Part shown: piece after piece, positions 49,812 through 56,856 of the stretch | How the letters are laid out: each line of letters begins with the position of its first letter | Position numbering within the stretch: position 1 is the first letter of the stretch | Source of the DNA: a virus | Length of the DNA: 64,000 nucleotides | Direction: 5' to 3' (one strand) | Virus record (IMG/VR): IMGVR_UViG_3300027714_000001 | Location: 1-64,000 of that record | Program-made: the position numbers and the translations under genes | Notes under the pieces: model-generated | Database searches by the model: none | What the model was told of the DNA's origin: nothing | Seen by the model: only the letters and a program-made list of their open reading frames with translations

Positions 49812-51080
49812 TCTAGAAAGTTAAGAAAAGAGATTAATACGAAGCAAGATTTACTCACTTGTTTTTATAAAGGGCGGTTTTATAGTATTGTAAACGTCTA
49901 AAGGAAGAAAGGGTACAGAGTTCTTCACTATAGTTTTAATTTCTTTTCTTAATTTTCTATGCACACTAGCTTCGGCCACATAGTGTAAGAAAGTTAAAAC
50001 CCTTTCTGTCCAATAATCAACGTAAGTCCTGACCCAGGCATTGTAGGGAGAGAGGTGCAATTCCTACCATATCCACGAGTAACGGTCAGTTTACTGAACT
50101 AACTCTAGGGATAAGGTAGATTAAAGCAGGGCGGTTTAGCGTCCTTAAAATAACCCACTGAAAGGTGGAAAAGGTAACTTGTCAGGTTGCCGCTGTGTAG
50201 GCTCCGGTTTACAATAGTTTATCTAGACAAGCACAAGTTTCATTCCGTAAGAATGTCTTTGAGTCTAAAATCAGAGATAGCATTAAAAGGAACGAGCGTA
50301 GGTACTCCCGACAGGCGAGTATAGCGGCTAATAACCAAAAAGCCAAAATTAGACATGGGGACATATTTAAACCTGCAATCCACTCTAGTACGAAATATGC
50401 AAAAACTAATGTGTAGTTGTTTCAGTCCGAGTAGTCATATAAGGGCAGGCAGCAGTAACAAAGAATTGTTTGTAAATAGACAATCCTTAAAATACGGTGG
50501 AGTAGCGGGAACGCGAAAGACAATGTGGTGTGGAATATTTTGTAAGTCAAAAGCTTACGAACTCCTGACGGAACACATCGCAGACAACTAAATAACGCTA
50601 TTGGTTAGCATTTGACTCTTAATCAAACTATCGGGTTCAATTCCCCATTAATCAAAAGTTTCCGTCGGTACGTTATCGAAAGATTGCTAATCCCTGACAA
50701 TAATGAATCAGGGCATATAAAGGTCGAAAGCCTGCATATGTTTACAACGTAGATAAATTTAGTCTCTTAGCGGAGAGTAACAGCCCTAAAGGTTGGAAGG
50801 AATCGAAATGTAGAGTAGATACGTATGACAGTCTTATATGCTTACAAGACTTTAAAGACAAGCGCAATCGGTGGGATACTAGGGAGACCTAGTGGATACG
50901 CAGCTAACTCATATGGCTCGCAAAAGACCTGCTACTAGAAGCCTTAATCTCAGGCTGATATAAATTAACTCTTTAGAGAGTATTTATGGGGACACTTTAG
51001 CTTTACCTAAACGCGAATAAGGTATAAATTATAGTAAAGAAGTTGAAGACTAATGCATTAGTTGGATGGACTAAAATATT
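49812..51080 (+). ncRNA. Non-coding RNA region D (about 1.27 kb)
   Basis: No convincing coding frame. The leader 49815-49831 pairs with 49942-49958 (17 bp, one G-U). The overlapping segment 49933-49946 can instead pair with 49987-50000 (AAGAAAGTTAAAAC, one bulge), the same competing layout as RNA B. At ~50595-50650 there is a tRNA-Lys-like anticodon arm TTTGA CTCTTAA TCAAA and a T-arm-like GGG TTCAATT CCC without an acceptor stem or CCA. Stems GACAATAATGAATCAGGG-type pairs and others follow. Purpose unknown. Confidence 0.45.
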
Positions 51081-51084
51081 ATAA

Positions 51085-51318
51085 TTGCTAGAGTCCCACC
51101 ATAAGTATTTTAAGAGCAAAAAAAAATTGTCAGCTACCCCTAGTTGGTCTGAGAGTACTGCAATAGGAGAGTTTTACTTTAATTGTCCTATAGGTTATCA
51201 TGTAGATCATATAGTGCATTTACAAGGGCTGATAGTTTGTGGCTTGCATGTGTTAGATAACTTACAGTATCTAACAGAAGAAGAAAATTTAACAAAAAGT
51301 AACGCCTTTATCGTATAG
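51085..51318 (+). CDS. HNH endonuclease domain, zinc-finger half missing
   Basis: 77 aa from TTG 51085, directly after an in-frame TAA. SATPSWSESTAIGEFYFNCP, YHVDHIVHLQG and GLHVLDNLQYLTEEENLTKS match the C-terminal HNH core of phage homing-type endonucleases; the usual N-terminal Cys pairs are absent. The last 15 nt, including the TAG stop, are also the 5' end of tRNA-Thr. Probably a degenerate mobile gene. Confidence 0.65.
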   Translation: MLESHHKYFKSKKKLSATPSWSESTAIGEFYFNCPIGYHVDHIVHLQGLIVCGLHVLDNLQYLTEEENLTKSNAFIV

Positions 51319-51381
51319 TCCGGTCAATTACGCTGGTTTTGTAATCCAGTTACGTAGGTTCGAATCCTGCTAGAGGCACCA
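51304..51381 (+). tRNA. tRNA-Thr (TGT)
   Basis: Acceptor GCCTTTA/TAGAGGC, anticodon stem CTGG/CCAG with loop TTTGTAA, T-arm GTAGG TTCGAAT CCTGC, CCA. Its first 15 nt encode the end of the HNH frame. Confidence 0.9.
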
Positions 51382-51384
51382 AAT

Positions 51385-51695
51385 TACATTTGACGTAATG
51401 AAACACTAAGTTCTTGCTAAAATACTAGTGTTCCACCGTAACAAGTAGTCTCCTCAACAGGATGAAAGCGACAACGGAACTAAGCAAACAAATACATATA
51501 AGGTTCGATCCCTTTTCTCTGGTGAGTATATGTATGAACAATAGAATTACTGTTCATCTTACATGTAGAATGGTTCATAGCCAGCTATTTTGTACAATGA
51601 ATAACATACCGTAGAGCAAGTCGCACTTGCTAAATATCTAAAGATATGATTTAACAGGTTTCTTTAGACATTACCTCAAATTTAATTTAACAGGA
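51385..51695 (+). ncRNA. Non-coding stretch with T-arm-like hairpin
   Basis: About 310 nt without a gene. AAGG TTCGATC CCTT near 51502 resembles a T-arm and is enclosed by a perfect 9-bp repeat ATACATATA / TATATGTAT; no CCA or acceptor stem found. Probably a decayed tRNA or other structured RNA. Confidence 0.35.
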
Positions 51696-51701
51696 AAGAC
51701 A

Positions 51702-52019
51702 ATGAAGAAAATAGCAATAACAGCCCTTACATTAGGAATGTTAGCTTGTAGTTCTTCGAAGTCTACATTAATTAACGAAGATCATACAAGACTAAACATG
51801 GAAATAAAAGTTCATGTTTTTAAAAACAAGAAGCTATTAAATAGCGCACTAAAAAAAGAGTTTCCTCGCGAAATAAGAACTGTAGAAGGTTTTGCAGTAT
51901 GGTATAACACAGTAGAAGATTACTGCGAAATATATGTTACTAAACCAGACTCTAAGTTTGACATTAACACTTGGGGACATGAGCTAGCACATTGTGTGTA
52001 TGGCAGTTGGCACGACTAA
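51702..52019 (+). CDS. Lipoprotein with HELAH zinc-peptidase motif
   Basis: 105 aa. Signal MKKIAITALTLGMLAC with lipobox MLAC. Near the C-terminus INTWGHELAHCVYG contains HExxH, the zinc-binding motif of metallopeptidases, with a downstream His (GSWHD). Small for a full peptidase. Predicted to be on the outer or inner membrane facing the periplasm; a role in cell-envelope modification or exclusion is possible. Confidence 0.7.
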   Translation: MKKIAITALTLGMLACSSSKSTLINEDHTRLNMEIKVHVFKNKKLLNSALKKEFPREIRTVEGFAVWYNTVEDYCEIYVTKPDSKFDINTWGHELAHCVYGSWHD

Positions 52020-52034
52020 ACAGAGAAAAAACAA

Positions 52035-52151
52035 ATGGTATTTACAATTTTATTAGTATTAGCAGTCTTTGCTGGAGCATCGTTCCACAAAGAAATCACA
52101 GTAGCAAAACACGTAGTCATAGGGCTAGTAAAAGGTGTCGTACAAAAGTAA
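52035..52151 (+). CDS. 38-aa single-pass membrane microprotein
   Basis: MVFTILLVLAVFAGASFHKE ... then a basic tail. One membrane helix. Stop overlaps the next ATG (TAATG). Confidence 0.55.
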   Translation: MVFTILLVLAVFAGASFHKEITVAKHVVIGLVKGVVQK

Positions 52152-52246
52152 TGATTGAAGGAGTTGCATTAATAGCAGTAGTATTCTTAGGACTTTATAT
52201 AGGTGATGTAGAAAATTATTTACGTGCCTTAGTAAAGAGGAAATAA
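52151..52246 (+). CDS. 31-aa single-pass membrane microprotein
   Basis: MIEGVALIAVVFLGLYIGDV ... ALVKRK: one membrane helix, positive C-terminus. Coupled to the preceding microprotein. Confidence 0.55.
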   Translation: MIEGVALIAVVFLGLYIGDVENYLRALVKRK

Positions 52247-52251
52247 ACAGC

Positions 52252-52330
52252 GCGGCGGTATGCTAATCTCGGTAACGCAATGAGACTTAAAATCTTATGA
52301 TTGAGGGTTCGACCCCCTCTCGCCGTACCA
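52252..52330 (+). tRNA. tRNA-Leu (TAA)
   Basis: Acceptor GCGGCGG/TCGCCGT (two G-U), stem TGAGA/TCTTA with loop CTTAAAA, T-arm GAGGG TTCGACC CCCTC, CCA. The variable region is short for a Leu tRNA. Confidence 0.85.
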
Positions 52331-52345
52331 AATTAAGGAGCAGTA

Positions 52346-52591
52346 ATGCTTAGACGTAAAGAAGTAATTGTAGTTCCAGAAGGTGAATTAAAAGAAAAGC
52401 TCTTAGCTCTTATAGCCGAGGATCAAAAAGCTCCGACAGTTTTGACAGCCAGAAAGTTGTGGCGATATTTAAGAAAAGAAATATGTTCTAAAGAATCAAT
52501 ACACTATCGCTACCATAACAGAACAGAGTTACTAGAGATATGTGAAGGTTCTTCTAAAGACTTCTGGATGAAGTATACTTGGAATGTGTGA
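52346..52591 (+). CDS. Hypothetical basic protein, 81 aa
   Basis: MLRRKEVIVVPEGELKEKLL ... RKLWRYLRKEICS; charged, helical. AAGGAG upstream. Unknown. Confidence 0.6.
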   Translation: MLRRKEVIVVPEGELKEKLLALIAEDQKAPTVLTARKLWRYLRKEICSKESIHYRYHNRTELLEICEGSSKDFWMKYTWNV

Positions 52592-52739
52592 GAAATGTCT
52601 TTATGTATCTTGGATAAGAGGATATAAACTAAAACAGATTAGAGAACATTTCCCTAATCAAACTAGTATGTTATCAGATAGAGATATTCAAGACTCATTT
52701 AAAGTAATGATAACTAAAAAACTATGCGTGGGTGGCTAA
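52584..52739 (+). CDS. 51-aa protein overlapping tRNA-Leu
   Basis: MCEKCLYVSWIRGYKLKQIR ... ITKKLCVGG. A CxxC and a possible HTH (KQIREHFPNQTSMLSDRDIQ). Its last 16 nt are the start of tRNA-Leu (TAG). Confidence 0.5.
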   Translation: MCEKCLYVSWIRGYKLKQIREHFPNQTSMLSDRDIQDSFKVMITKKLCVGG

Positions 52740-52808
52740 TACAAATTGGCACAGTTACTGGGTTTAGAACCCAGGCCTTTGAGGGTTCGAGTCCCTCTCC
52801 GCGTACCA
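52724..52808 (+). tRNA. tRNA-Leu (TAG)
   Basis: 85 nt; anticodon stem CTGGG/CCCAG with loop TTTAGAA, T-arm GAGGG TTCGAGT CCCTC, CCA. Acceptor ATGCGTG/TCCGCGT has one mismatch and two G-U. Confidence 0.85.
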
Positions 52809-52813
52809 AATAT

Positions 52814-52888
52814 AGTCGATTAGCTCAAAGGCAGAGCAGTGGTGTTACATACCAAAGGTTGGGATCTCGGAACTCCCATCGACTACCA
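52814..52888 (+). tRNA. tRNA-Val (TAC)
   Basis: Acceptor AGTCGAT/ATCGACT perfect, anticodon stem TGGT/ACCA with loop GTTACAT, CCA. The T-arm TGGGA/TCCCA closes a 9-nt loop (TCTCGGAAC) rather than 7, which is unusual. Confidence 0.8.
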
Positions 52889-52949
52889 AGTATTTATTCA
52901 CATCAAGTTGACAAATGTGAATAAATATTTTAACTAAAGGAGAGTACAC

Positions 52950-53105
52950 ATGAAATTAGAAACATTTAATATTTTAATGTTCTTAGTAGAAAAAGTAGAA
53001 TCGGTAGTGTCAGACATTTCTGTAGCTACAGGTGGCATGTCATTCCAAGAATGGAAAGACGCAGGAGAGCCTAGCTTTAATAGCTCTAAAACCGAGGAAG
53101 ATTAA
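52950..53105 (+). CDS. 51-aa hypothetical protein
   Basis: MKLETFNILMFLVEKVESVV ... FNSSKTEED. AAAGGAGAG before the ATG; TAATG junction with the next gene. A weak promoter (TTGACA near 52909) may serve it. Confidence 0.6.
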   Translation: MKLETFNILMFLVEKVESVVSDISVATGGMSFQEWKDAGEPSFNSSKTEED

Positions 53106-53317
53106 TGGCCACTGAAGCAAAAGTTACCACAGACTATTACTTATGGCCCGATGGAGACTCGTTCCCCTGTGAAGAAGGTGAGCTGTCTTGGAAGTCTGAC
53201 GATTATGTCATAGTAGAGATACCTTCTTCTTACGAAGGATGCCATGAAGACTACCTAGAAGGTATGCACATGGAAATCAACTTAGGTCAAATGTGCGAGC
53301 GCAAGACTATTGTATAA
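53105..53317 (+). CDS. Acidic hypothetical protein, 70 aa
   Basis: MATEAKVTTDYYLWPDGDSF ... GHM-type acidic end; two Cys. Coupled to the gene before and overlapping the next by 8 nt. Unknown. Confidence 0.6.
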   Translation: MATEAKVTTDYYLWPDGDSFPCEEGELSWKSDDYVIVEIPSSYEGCHEDYLEGMHMEINLGQMCERKTIV

Positions 53318-53597
53318 GAAATTAAAGAAAGCGAATAACAAACATTGGAAATATTTGTTTGGGCTGCTTAGCGGTAAACATGATGTAGTTATAAAAAGCA
53401 CATGGGAATCAAAAGCTACAGGCAAAGAAGAATACGACTTTGGAAAAGGTTGGAATAGATACTACAGCTTTAATATATTGCTGCCTGATTTAAATGACCT
53501 AATATTTGACGACACTATTTTAGGTGAAGAAATAACAGGGTTTGACGTAGACCCTGTACAAAAGTTTGATGAAGTAGATCGTTTATCAAACAAGTAA
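53310..53597 (+). CDS. Hypothetical protein, 95 aa, TTG start
   Basis: YKKLKKANNKHWKYLFGLLS then an acidic half (DLNDLIFDDTILGEEITGF). No ATG in frame; TTG 53310. Unknown. Confidence 0.55.
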   Translation: MYKKLKKANNKHWKYLFGLLSGKHDVVIKSTWESKATGKEEYDFGKGWNRYYSFNILLPDLNDLIFDDTILGEEITGFDVDPVQKFDEVDRLSNK

Positions 53598-53603
53598 AAG
53601 CAT

Positions 53604-53678
53604 AGGAAAGTAGCTGAGATGGATTAGCGCGGGTGTGAAGTACCCGAGACGGCAGATCGTTACTGCCCTTTCCTACCA
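53604..53678 (+). tRNA. tRNA-Phe (GAA)
   Basis: Acceptor AGGAAAG/CTTTCCT, anticodon stem CGGGT/ACCCG with loop GTGAAGT, T-stem GGCAG/CTGCC with loop ATCGTTA, CCA. Confidence 0.88.
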
Positions 53679-53696
53679 AATTTATTAAAAAACATG

Positions 53697-53725
53697 TTGC
53701 ACAATAACCGATAATTCGGTATAAT
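53697..53725 (+). promoter_or_regulatory. Leader-type promoter of the phosphoesterase gene
   Basis: TTGCAC (53697-53702), 17 nt, TATAAT (53720-53725), leader ATGTTTCTGGAATTGAG. Confidence 0.9.
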
Positions 53726-53758
53726 ATGTTTCTGGAATTGAGAAATAGCGAGAAAAAT

Positions 53759-54259
53759 ATGGATTACTTTATTGGTGATACCCACTTTGGACACCAAAAT
53801 ATCTTAGAGTTTGGCAGGCCAGGGTATAAAGACATTGAAGATCACAACGAGACTTTAGTGTCAAACTGGAACTCAGTAGTAACTCATAAGAACGACAGAG
53901 TTTACTTAATGGGTGACGTAGCTTTCTCTAGTCAGTACCAGTATTTAGCTAGACTTAACGGTAAGCTAACTATTGTGTTAGGAAACCACGACTACCACAG
54001 CAAAATAAAGATTATTCAGGACATTAGACCTGACGTTAGATTGTGTGGAGCTGTAGCATACGACAAGAGTTTTATCTTAACACACATTCCTGTACATCCT
54101 AGTCAGCTAGAGCACAGGTACAGCCACAACATTCATGGTCACTTGCACAGTTTCAAGATTGACGACCCTCGTTACATTAACGTTAGTTGTGAACAGATCA
54201 ATTCTACTCCGATTTCAATTGAAGAAATTAGAAAAAACATATTGACAGACAGCCAATAA
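53759..54259 (+). CDS. Metallophosphoesterase
   Basis: 166 aa. MDYFIGDTHFGHQNIL (DxH), VYLMGDVAFS (GD), IVLGNHDYH (GNHD), ILTHIPVHP and NIHGHLHSF (GHxH) supply a full two-metal calcineurin-like site. Substrate unknown; similar small phosphoesterases occur in T5-like early regions. Start ATG 53759. The next promoter begins inside its 3' end. Confidence 0.9.
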   Translation: MDYFIGDTHFGHQNILEFGRPGYKDIEDHNETLVSNWNSVVTHKNDRVYLMGDVAFSSQYQYLARLNGKLTIVLGNHDYHSKIKIIQDIRPDVRLCGAVAYDKSFILTHIPVHPSQLEHRYSHNIHGHLHSFKIDDPRYINVSCEQINSTPISIEEIRKNILTDSQ

Positions 54260-54270
54260 TTCGGTATAAT
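54242..54270 (+). promoter_or_regulatory. Leader-type promoter of the microprotein operon
   Basis: TTGACA (54242-54247), 17 nt, TATAAT (54265-54270), leader ATGTTTCTGGAATCGAG and GGAAAC before ATG 54300. -35 overlaps the phosphoesterase end. Confidence 0.9.
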
Positions 54271-54299
54271 ATGTTTCTGGAATCGAGAAAGGAAACAAA

Positions 54300-54425
54300 A
54301 TGTATAGATTATTGTATAAAGGCGTAATTCATGATGTTCATTGTGATTGGTTTATTTTGCACTCAAAAATGTGTAAAAATATTAAACACCACAGCTGGAA
54401 TGTTGATTTCTGTGAGATAGTATAA
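54300..54425 (+). CDS. 41-aa microprotein
   Basis: MYRLLYKGVIHDVHCDWFIL ... VDFCEIV; His and Cys rich. First of four overlapping tiny genes. Confidence 0.55.
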   Translation: MYRLLYKGVIHDVHCDWFILHSKMCKNIKHHSWNVDFCEIV

Positions 54426-54520
54426 TGAAAAAGTTTATGACTAAGTTATTTACTTTCCTGTACTACACCATTCAGTTTGTAATACTTTATGGTATATTAC
54501 GTCCCCTAGTAGGAGTATGA
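54425..54520 (+). CDS. 31-aa membrane microprotein
   Basis: MKKFMTKLFTFLYYTIQFVI ... PLVGV; basic N-terminus and one hydrophobic helix. Start overlaps the preceding stop. Confidence 0.55.
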   Translation: MKKFMTKLFTFLYYTIQFVILYGILRPLVGV

Positions 54521-54522
54521 AA

Positions 54523-54636
54523 ATGGATAAAACTGATATATTATTTATTATATTAATAGTATTTTTTATAGGATTAACTGCGGTTAGTGTAAACACTGTT
54601 ATAAACACTCCGCAAGAAAAGGTACAGTGTGAATGA
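54523..54636 (+). CDS. 37-aa membrane microprotein
   Basis: MDKTDILFIILIVFFIGLTA ... EKVQCE; one membrane helix. ATG 54523 has AGGAG 7 nt upstream; an ATG at 54517 is the alternative. Overlaps the next gene as ATGA. Confidence 0.55.
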   Translation: MDKTDILFIILIVFFIGLTAVSVNTVINTPQEKVQCE

Positions 54637-54728
54637 AAAATAATGTAATACTTCCCATACTAAAAGTAGTGTCAGCAATACTAGTAATGGTTTTAATATG
54701 TGTAGTTGCCCTAAGTATAAATACTTAA
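54633..54728 (+). CDS. 31-aa membrane microprotein
   Basis: MKNNVILPILKVVSAILVMV ... LSINT; one membrane helix. Last of the operon, 7 nt before tRNA-Gly. Confidence 0.55.
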   Translation: MKNNVILPILKVVSAILVMVLICVVALSINT

Positions 54729-54735
54729 AAACAAT

Positions 54736-54810
54736 GCGGGCTTGGTGTTAATGGTAGCACGTTGTCCTTCCAAGTCAAATGTGCAGGTTCGAATCCTGTA
54801 GCCCGTTCCA
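54736..54810 (+). tRNA. tRNA-Gly (TCC)
   Basis: Acceptor GCGGGCT/AGCCCGT, stem TTG(T)C/G(T)CAA with loop CTTCCAA, T-arm CAGG TTCGAAT CCTG, CCA. Confidence 0.9.
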
Positions 54811-54821
54811 AATTATAGCAG

Positions 54822-54893
54822 AATAGCTTATGTCAGGACAAAGCGTATCCTTCGGGGTAAGAATTCGGTTCGAATCCGATGTATGCGATCAAA
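54822..54893 (+). tRNA. Degenerate tRNA-like sequence
   Basis: T-arm-like TCGG TTCGAAT CCGA and an anticodon-like hairpin TATCC(TTCG)GGGTA, but no acceptor stem and no CCA (GATCAA instead). Possibly a decayed tRNA-Arg. Confidence 0.35.
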
Positions 54894-54897
54894 CAAA

Positions 54898-54973
54898 TAC
54901 GTGATAGTTTAAATATGAAAAATACAGGCCATTGCGGCTAGAGATGCTAGTGCAAGTCTGGCTCACGTAACCA
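54898..54973 (+). tRNA. tRNA of uncertain isotype
   Basis: Perfect acceptor TACGTGA/TCACGTA, D-arm GTTT/AAAT, T-arm GCTAG TGCAAGT CTGGC, CCA. By spacing the loop is CATTGCG, which has A at position 33 and would give TTG (Gln); TGC (Ala) is another reading. Divergent or damaged. Confidence 0.55.
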
Positions 54974-54974
54974 A

Positions 54975-55160
54975 ATTATTATAGTAAACTGGTTAATCCA
55001 CTAATCAAAAATGTAAGCTGCATACCAAAAATTTGCAGGTCAGCGTTGGTTCGCTGAGTAGGATTGATTACCCTATTACTTAATTGTGTATATTTGAGTC
55101 CCAAGAGGTCTTATGCAACAAATAATTGACTAGTTTACTATAATAATTTCATAAAGAGAT
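54975..55160 (+). ncRNA. Non-coding stretch before tRNA-Glu
   Basis: Stem CAGCG(ttggtt)CGCTG and TAATCC/GGATTGATTA pairs; a TATAAT at 55133 lacks a well-placed -35 box. No tRNA or gene recognised. Confidence 0.3.
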
Positions 55161-55164
55161 AAAA

Positions 55165-55203
55165 ATGATCAAAGTAATTGGTAACAACTTTCCCTTAGTT
55201 TAA
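55165..55203 (+). CDS. 12-codon frame overlapping tRNA-Glu
   Basis: MIKVIGNNFPLV; AAGAGAT upstream. Its last 15 nt are the start of tRNA-Glu. May be spurious. Confidence 0.25.
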   Translation: MIKVIGNNFPLV

Positions 55204-55262
55204 TGGTAGAACTATACCCTTTCAAGGTATCAGCGCGAGATCGATACTCGCAGGGAAAACCA
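55189..55262 (+). tRNA. tRNA-Glu (TTC)
   Basis: Acceptor TTTCCCT/AGGGAAA, stem ATACC/GGTAT with loop CTTTCAA, T-stem GCGAG/CTCGC with loop ATCGATA, CCA. Confidence 0.9.
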
Positions 55263-55291
55263 AATTCAAGAGTAGAAAAAGGAAATACATT

Positions 55292-55354
55292 ATGTGGGTA
55301 GAAGTAGAAGTAACAACAACAAAAACACATTTAGTAGAAGTAGACAAGCTATGA
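55292..55354 (+). CDS. 20-aa leader frame of the methylase-like gene
   Basis: MWVEVEVTTTKTHLVEVDKL, with AAAGGA upstream; its TGA overlaps the next ATG (ATGA), suggesting coupling. Confidence 0.45.
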   Translation: MWVEVEVTTTKTHLVEVDKL

Positions 55355-56058
55355 AAACCGCTCTGTTCCTATTCGACTACACAGGCATTATGGCAATGCC
55401 TTGGGCTGAGGCGGGATATAGCTGTCTTTGCATAGATTCGCAACATCCCAAAGGCAACACCCCATCTAAAGTGCATAAAAATATAATCTTTGTAGGTCTA
55501 GAGATTAATGTTGATATGCCCATATTTCAGATTAGAAAGCTAACAAGTCACATACCTGACTTTATATTTGGATTCCCTCCTTGTACAGACCTAGCAGTCT
55601 CAGGAGCAGCACACTTTAAAAAGAAAGCGGCAGTAAATCCAAACTTTCAGAAAGATGCAATAGCATTATGTAGAACAGTAGAAACCTTGGGCAATCACTT
55701 TGACAGGCCCTGGGCATTAGAAAACCCCGTATCAGTATTAGCTACGCAATGGCGTAAACCTAACTTCTACTTTCACCCTTACGAGTTTGGTGGATATTTA
55801 CCAGAAGACGATAAGCACCCTTTTTACCCTGAGTACCTACCTCCTAGAGATTGTTACAGTAAAAAGACAGGTATTTGGCACAATGATAAATTCATAGTTC
55901 CAACTAAGTTACCTGTAGAGCTTATGACAAAAACTGGAGAATACTCAGCAATGTACTCTAAACTAGGGGGTAAGTCTATTAGAACGAAGAACATTCGTTC
56001 AGCAACTCCTAGAGGTTTTGCAAATTCTGTATTTGAAGCTAATAAACTTGTTGACTAA
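55351..56058 (+). CDS. Cytosine-C5 methyltransferase-like protein
   Basis: 235 aa from ATG 55351. Motif I FDYTGIMAMPWAEAGYSCLCID (SAM binding), motif IV FGFPPCTDLAVSG with the catalytic PPC Cys, motif VI WALENPVS, and a motif-X-like ATPRGFANSVFEA at the end. Short, with a small target-recognition region. May methylate DNA to evade restriction, or modify nucleotides. Longer upstream starts would overlap the leader frame. Confidence 0.7.
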   Translation: MKTALFLFDYTGIMAMPWAEAGYSCLCIDSQHPKGNTPSKVHKNIIFVGLEINVDMPIFQIRKLTSHIPDFIFGFPPCTDLAVSGAAHFKKKAAVNPNFQKDAIALCRTVETLGNHFDRPWALENPVSVLATQWRKPNFYFHPYEFGGYLPEDDKHPFYPEYLPPRDCYSKKTGIWHNDKFIVPTKLPVELMTKTGEYSAMYSKLGGKSIRTKNIRSATPRGFANSVFEANKLVD

Positions 56059-56079
56059 CAGCGCATTGTTTGCTATAAT
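56051..56079 (+). promoter_or_regulatory. Leader-type promoter
   Basis: TTGACT (56051-56056), 17 nt, TATAAT (56074-56079), leader ATGTTTCTGGAATTGAG, AAAAGG, ATG 56111. Confidence 0.9.
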
Positions 56080-56110
56080 ATGTTTCTGGAATTGAGAAAA
56101 GGAACAAAAA

Positions 56111-56431
56111 ATGTTTGTAAAAGTAATAACCGAAGGTGATTGTGAGGGAAGAACTACTAAAACAGTAGCTATCTTTCAATGTGATAATGAAAGACAAGTA
56201 GCCTCTTACCTGCTAGCTAATAAAATCAAACCTTATTACCATTTTACGTTTACTCAAGTTCGTAACCCTTTAGAAGATATTAGAAATTACGAAGTACCTG
56301 CAAATCTAGTTTTAAGCACAGATAACTATGGCAGAGCTAATATCTCTACTGGAGAGACAGAACAAGAACTGTTTATGAAAACATTAAACGCAGAACAGTT
56401 AAGAAAGTATAAAAAACTTATTGCAAAGTAA
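56111..56431 (+). CDS. Hypothetical protein, 106 aa
   Basis: MFVKVITEGDCEGRTTKTVA ... LNAEQLRKYKKLIAK; beta-rich N-terminus, helical C-terminus. Unknown. Confidence 0.65.
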   Translation: MFVKVITEGDCEGRTTKTVAIFQCDNERQVASYLLANKIKPYYHFTFTQVRNPLEDIRNYEVPANLVLSTDNYGRANISTGETEQELFMKTLNAEQLRKYKKLIAK

Positions 56432-56449
56432 CCAAATCTTTGCTATAAT
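56421..56449 (+). promoter_or_regulatory. Leader-type promoter of tRNA-Pro
   Basis: TTGCAA (56421-56426), 17 nt, TATAAT (56444-56449), leader ATGTTTCTGGAATTGAG. The -35 box lies in the end of the preceding gene. Confidence 0.9.
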
Positions 56450-56485
56450 ATGTTTCTGGAATTGAGAAACAAACGATTATTTAAA

Positions 56486-56562
56486 CTGGGTGTGGTGACA
56501 ATTGGACGTCTACTTGCTTTGGAAGCAAGGTCATGTGGGTTCGAACCCCACCTCCCAGACCA
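56486..56562 (+). tRNA. tRNA-Pro (TGG)
   Basis: Stem CTTGC/GCAAG with loop TTTGGAA, T-arm GTGGG TTCGAAC CCCAC, acceptor CTGGGTG/CTCCCAG with one mismatch, CCA. Confidence 0.9.
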
Positions 56563-56576
56563 AATTTAAAAACTTC

Positions 56577-56605
56577 TTGACTAATAACCAATAATTCGGT
56601 ATAAT
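56577..56605 (+). promoter_or_regulatory. Leader-type promoter of non-coding RNA E / tRNA-Asp
   Basis: TTGACT (56577-56582), 17 nt, TATAAT (56600-56605), leader TTGTAGAAATTAAG. Confidence 0.9.
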
Positions 56606-56609
56606 AGTT

Positions 56610-56765
56610 GTAGAAATTAAGAAAAACCTACCCACTATACAATACACCAATAAGGGTACGCCCTCGCCTTAATGCAAGGTATAAGACAGAGTAAGTTATA
56701 GGGCGGCAAAGAAGTTGCGACAGATACTTCAAAAATCATCTACCTAGTAGGTGTCTAATCTTTAA
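56610..56765 (+). ncRNA. Non-coding RNA E
   Basis: About 155 nt before tRNA-Asp. AACCTACC near the leader pairs with GTAGGT near 56745; GGGTACGCCC is a small hairpin. No gene. Confidence 0.4.
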
Positions 56766-56767
56766 CT

Positions 56768-56842
56768 GGTGGTATAGTATAACGGCAATTATGACGCGTT
56801 GTCTGCGCGAAGATCGGGGTTCGATTCCCCGTACCACCGCCA
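56768..56842 (+). tRNA. tRNA-Asp (GTC)
   Basis: Acceptor GGTGGTA/TACCACC, stem CGCG/CGCG with loop TTGTCTG, T-arm CGGGG TTCGATT CCCCG, CCA. Confidence 0.92.
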
Positions 56843-56856
56843 CTTTAGGAAATACA

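Noticed and set aside
50355-50591. 78-codon frame in the non-coding region
   Set aside because: No ribosome site, no sensible protein pattern, and it lies among structured RNA and a tRNA-like remnant.
51992-52150. 84-codon frame overlapping the two membrane microproteins
   Set aside because: The alternative frames give two coupled membrane peptides with good starts; the long frame starts inside the HELAH lipoprotein gene and has no clear pattern.
55117-55138. Leader-type promoter near 55133
   Set aside because: TATAAT is present but the TTGACT upstream is only 7 nt away, and no box lies at 17 nt.
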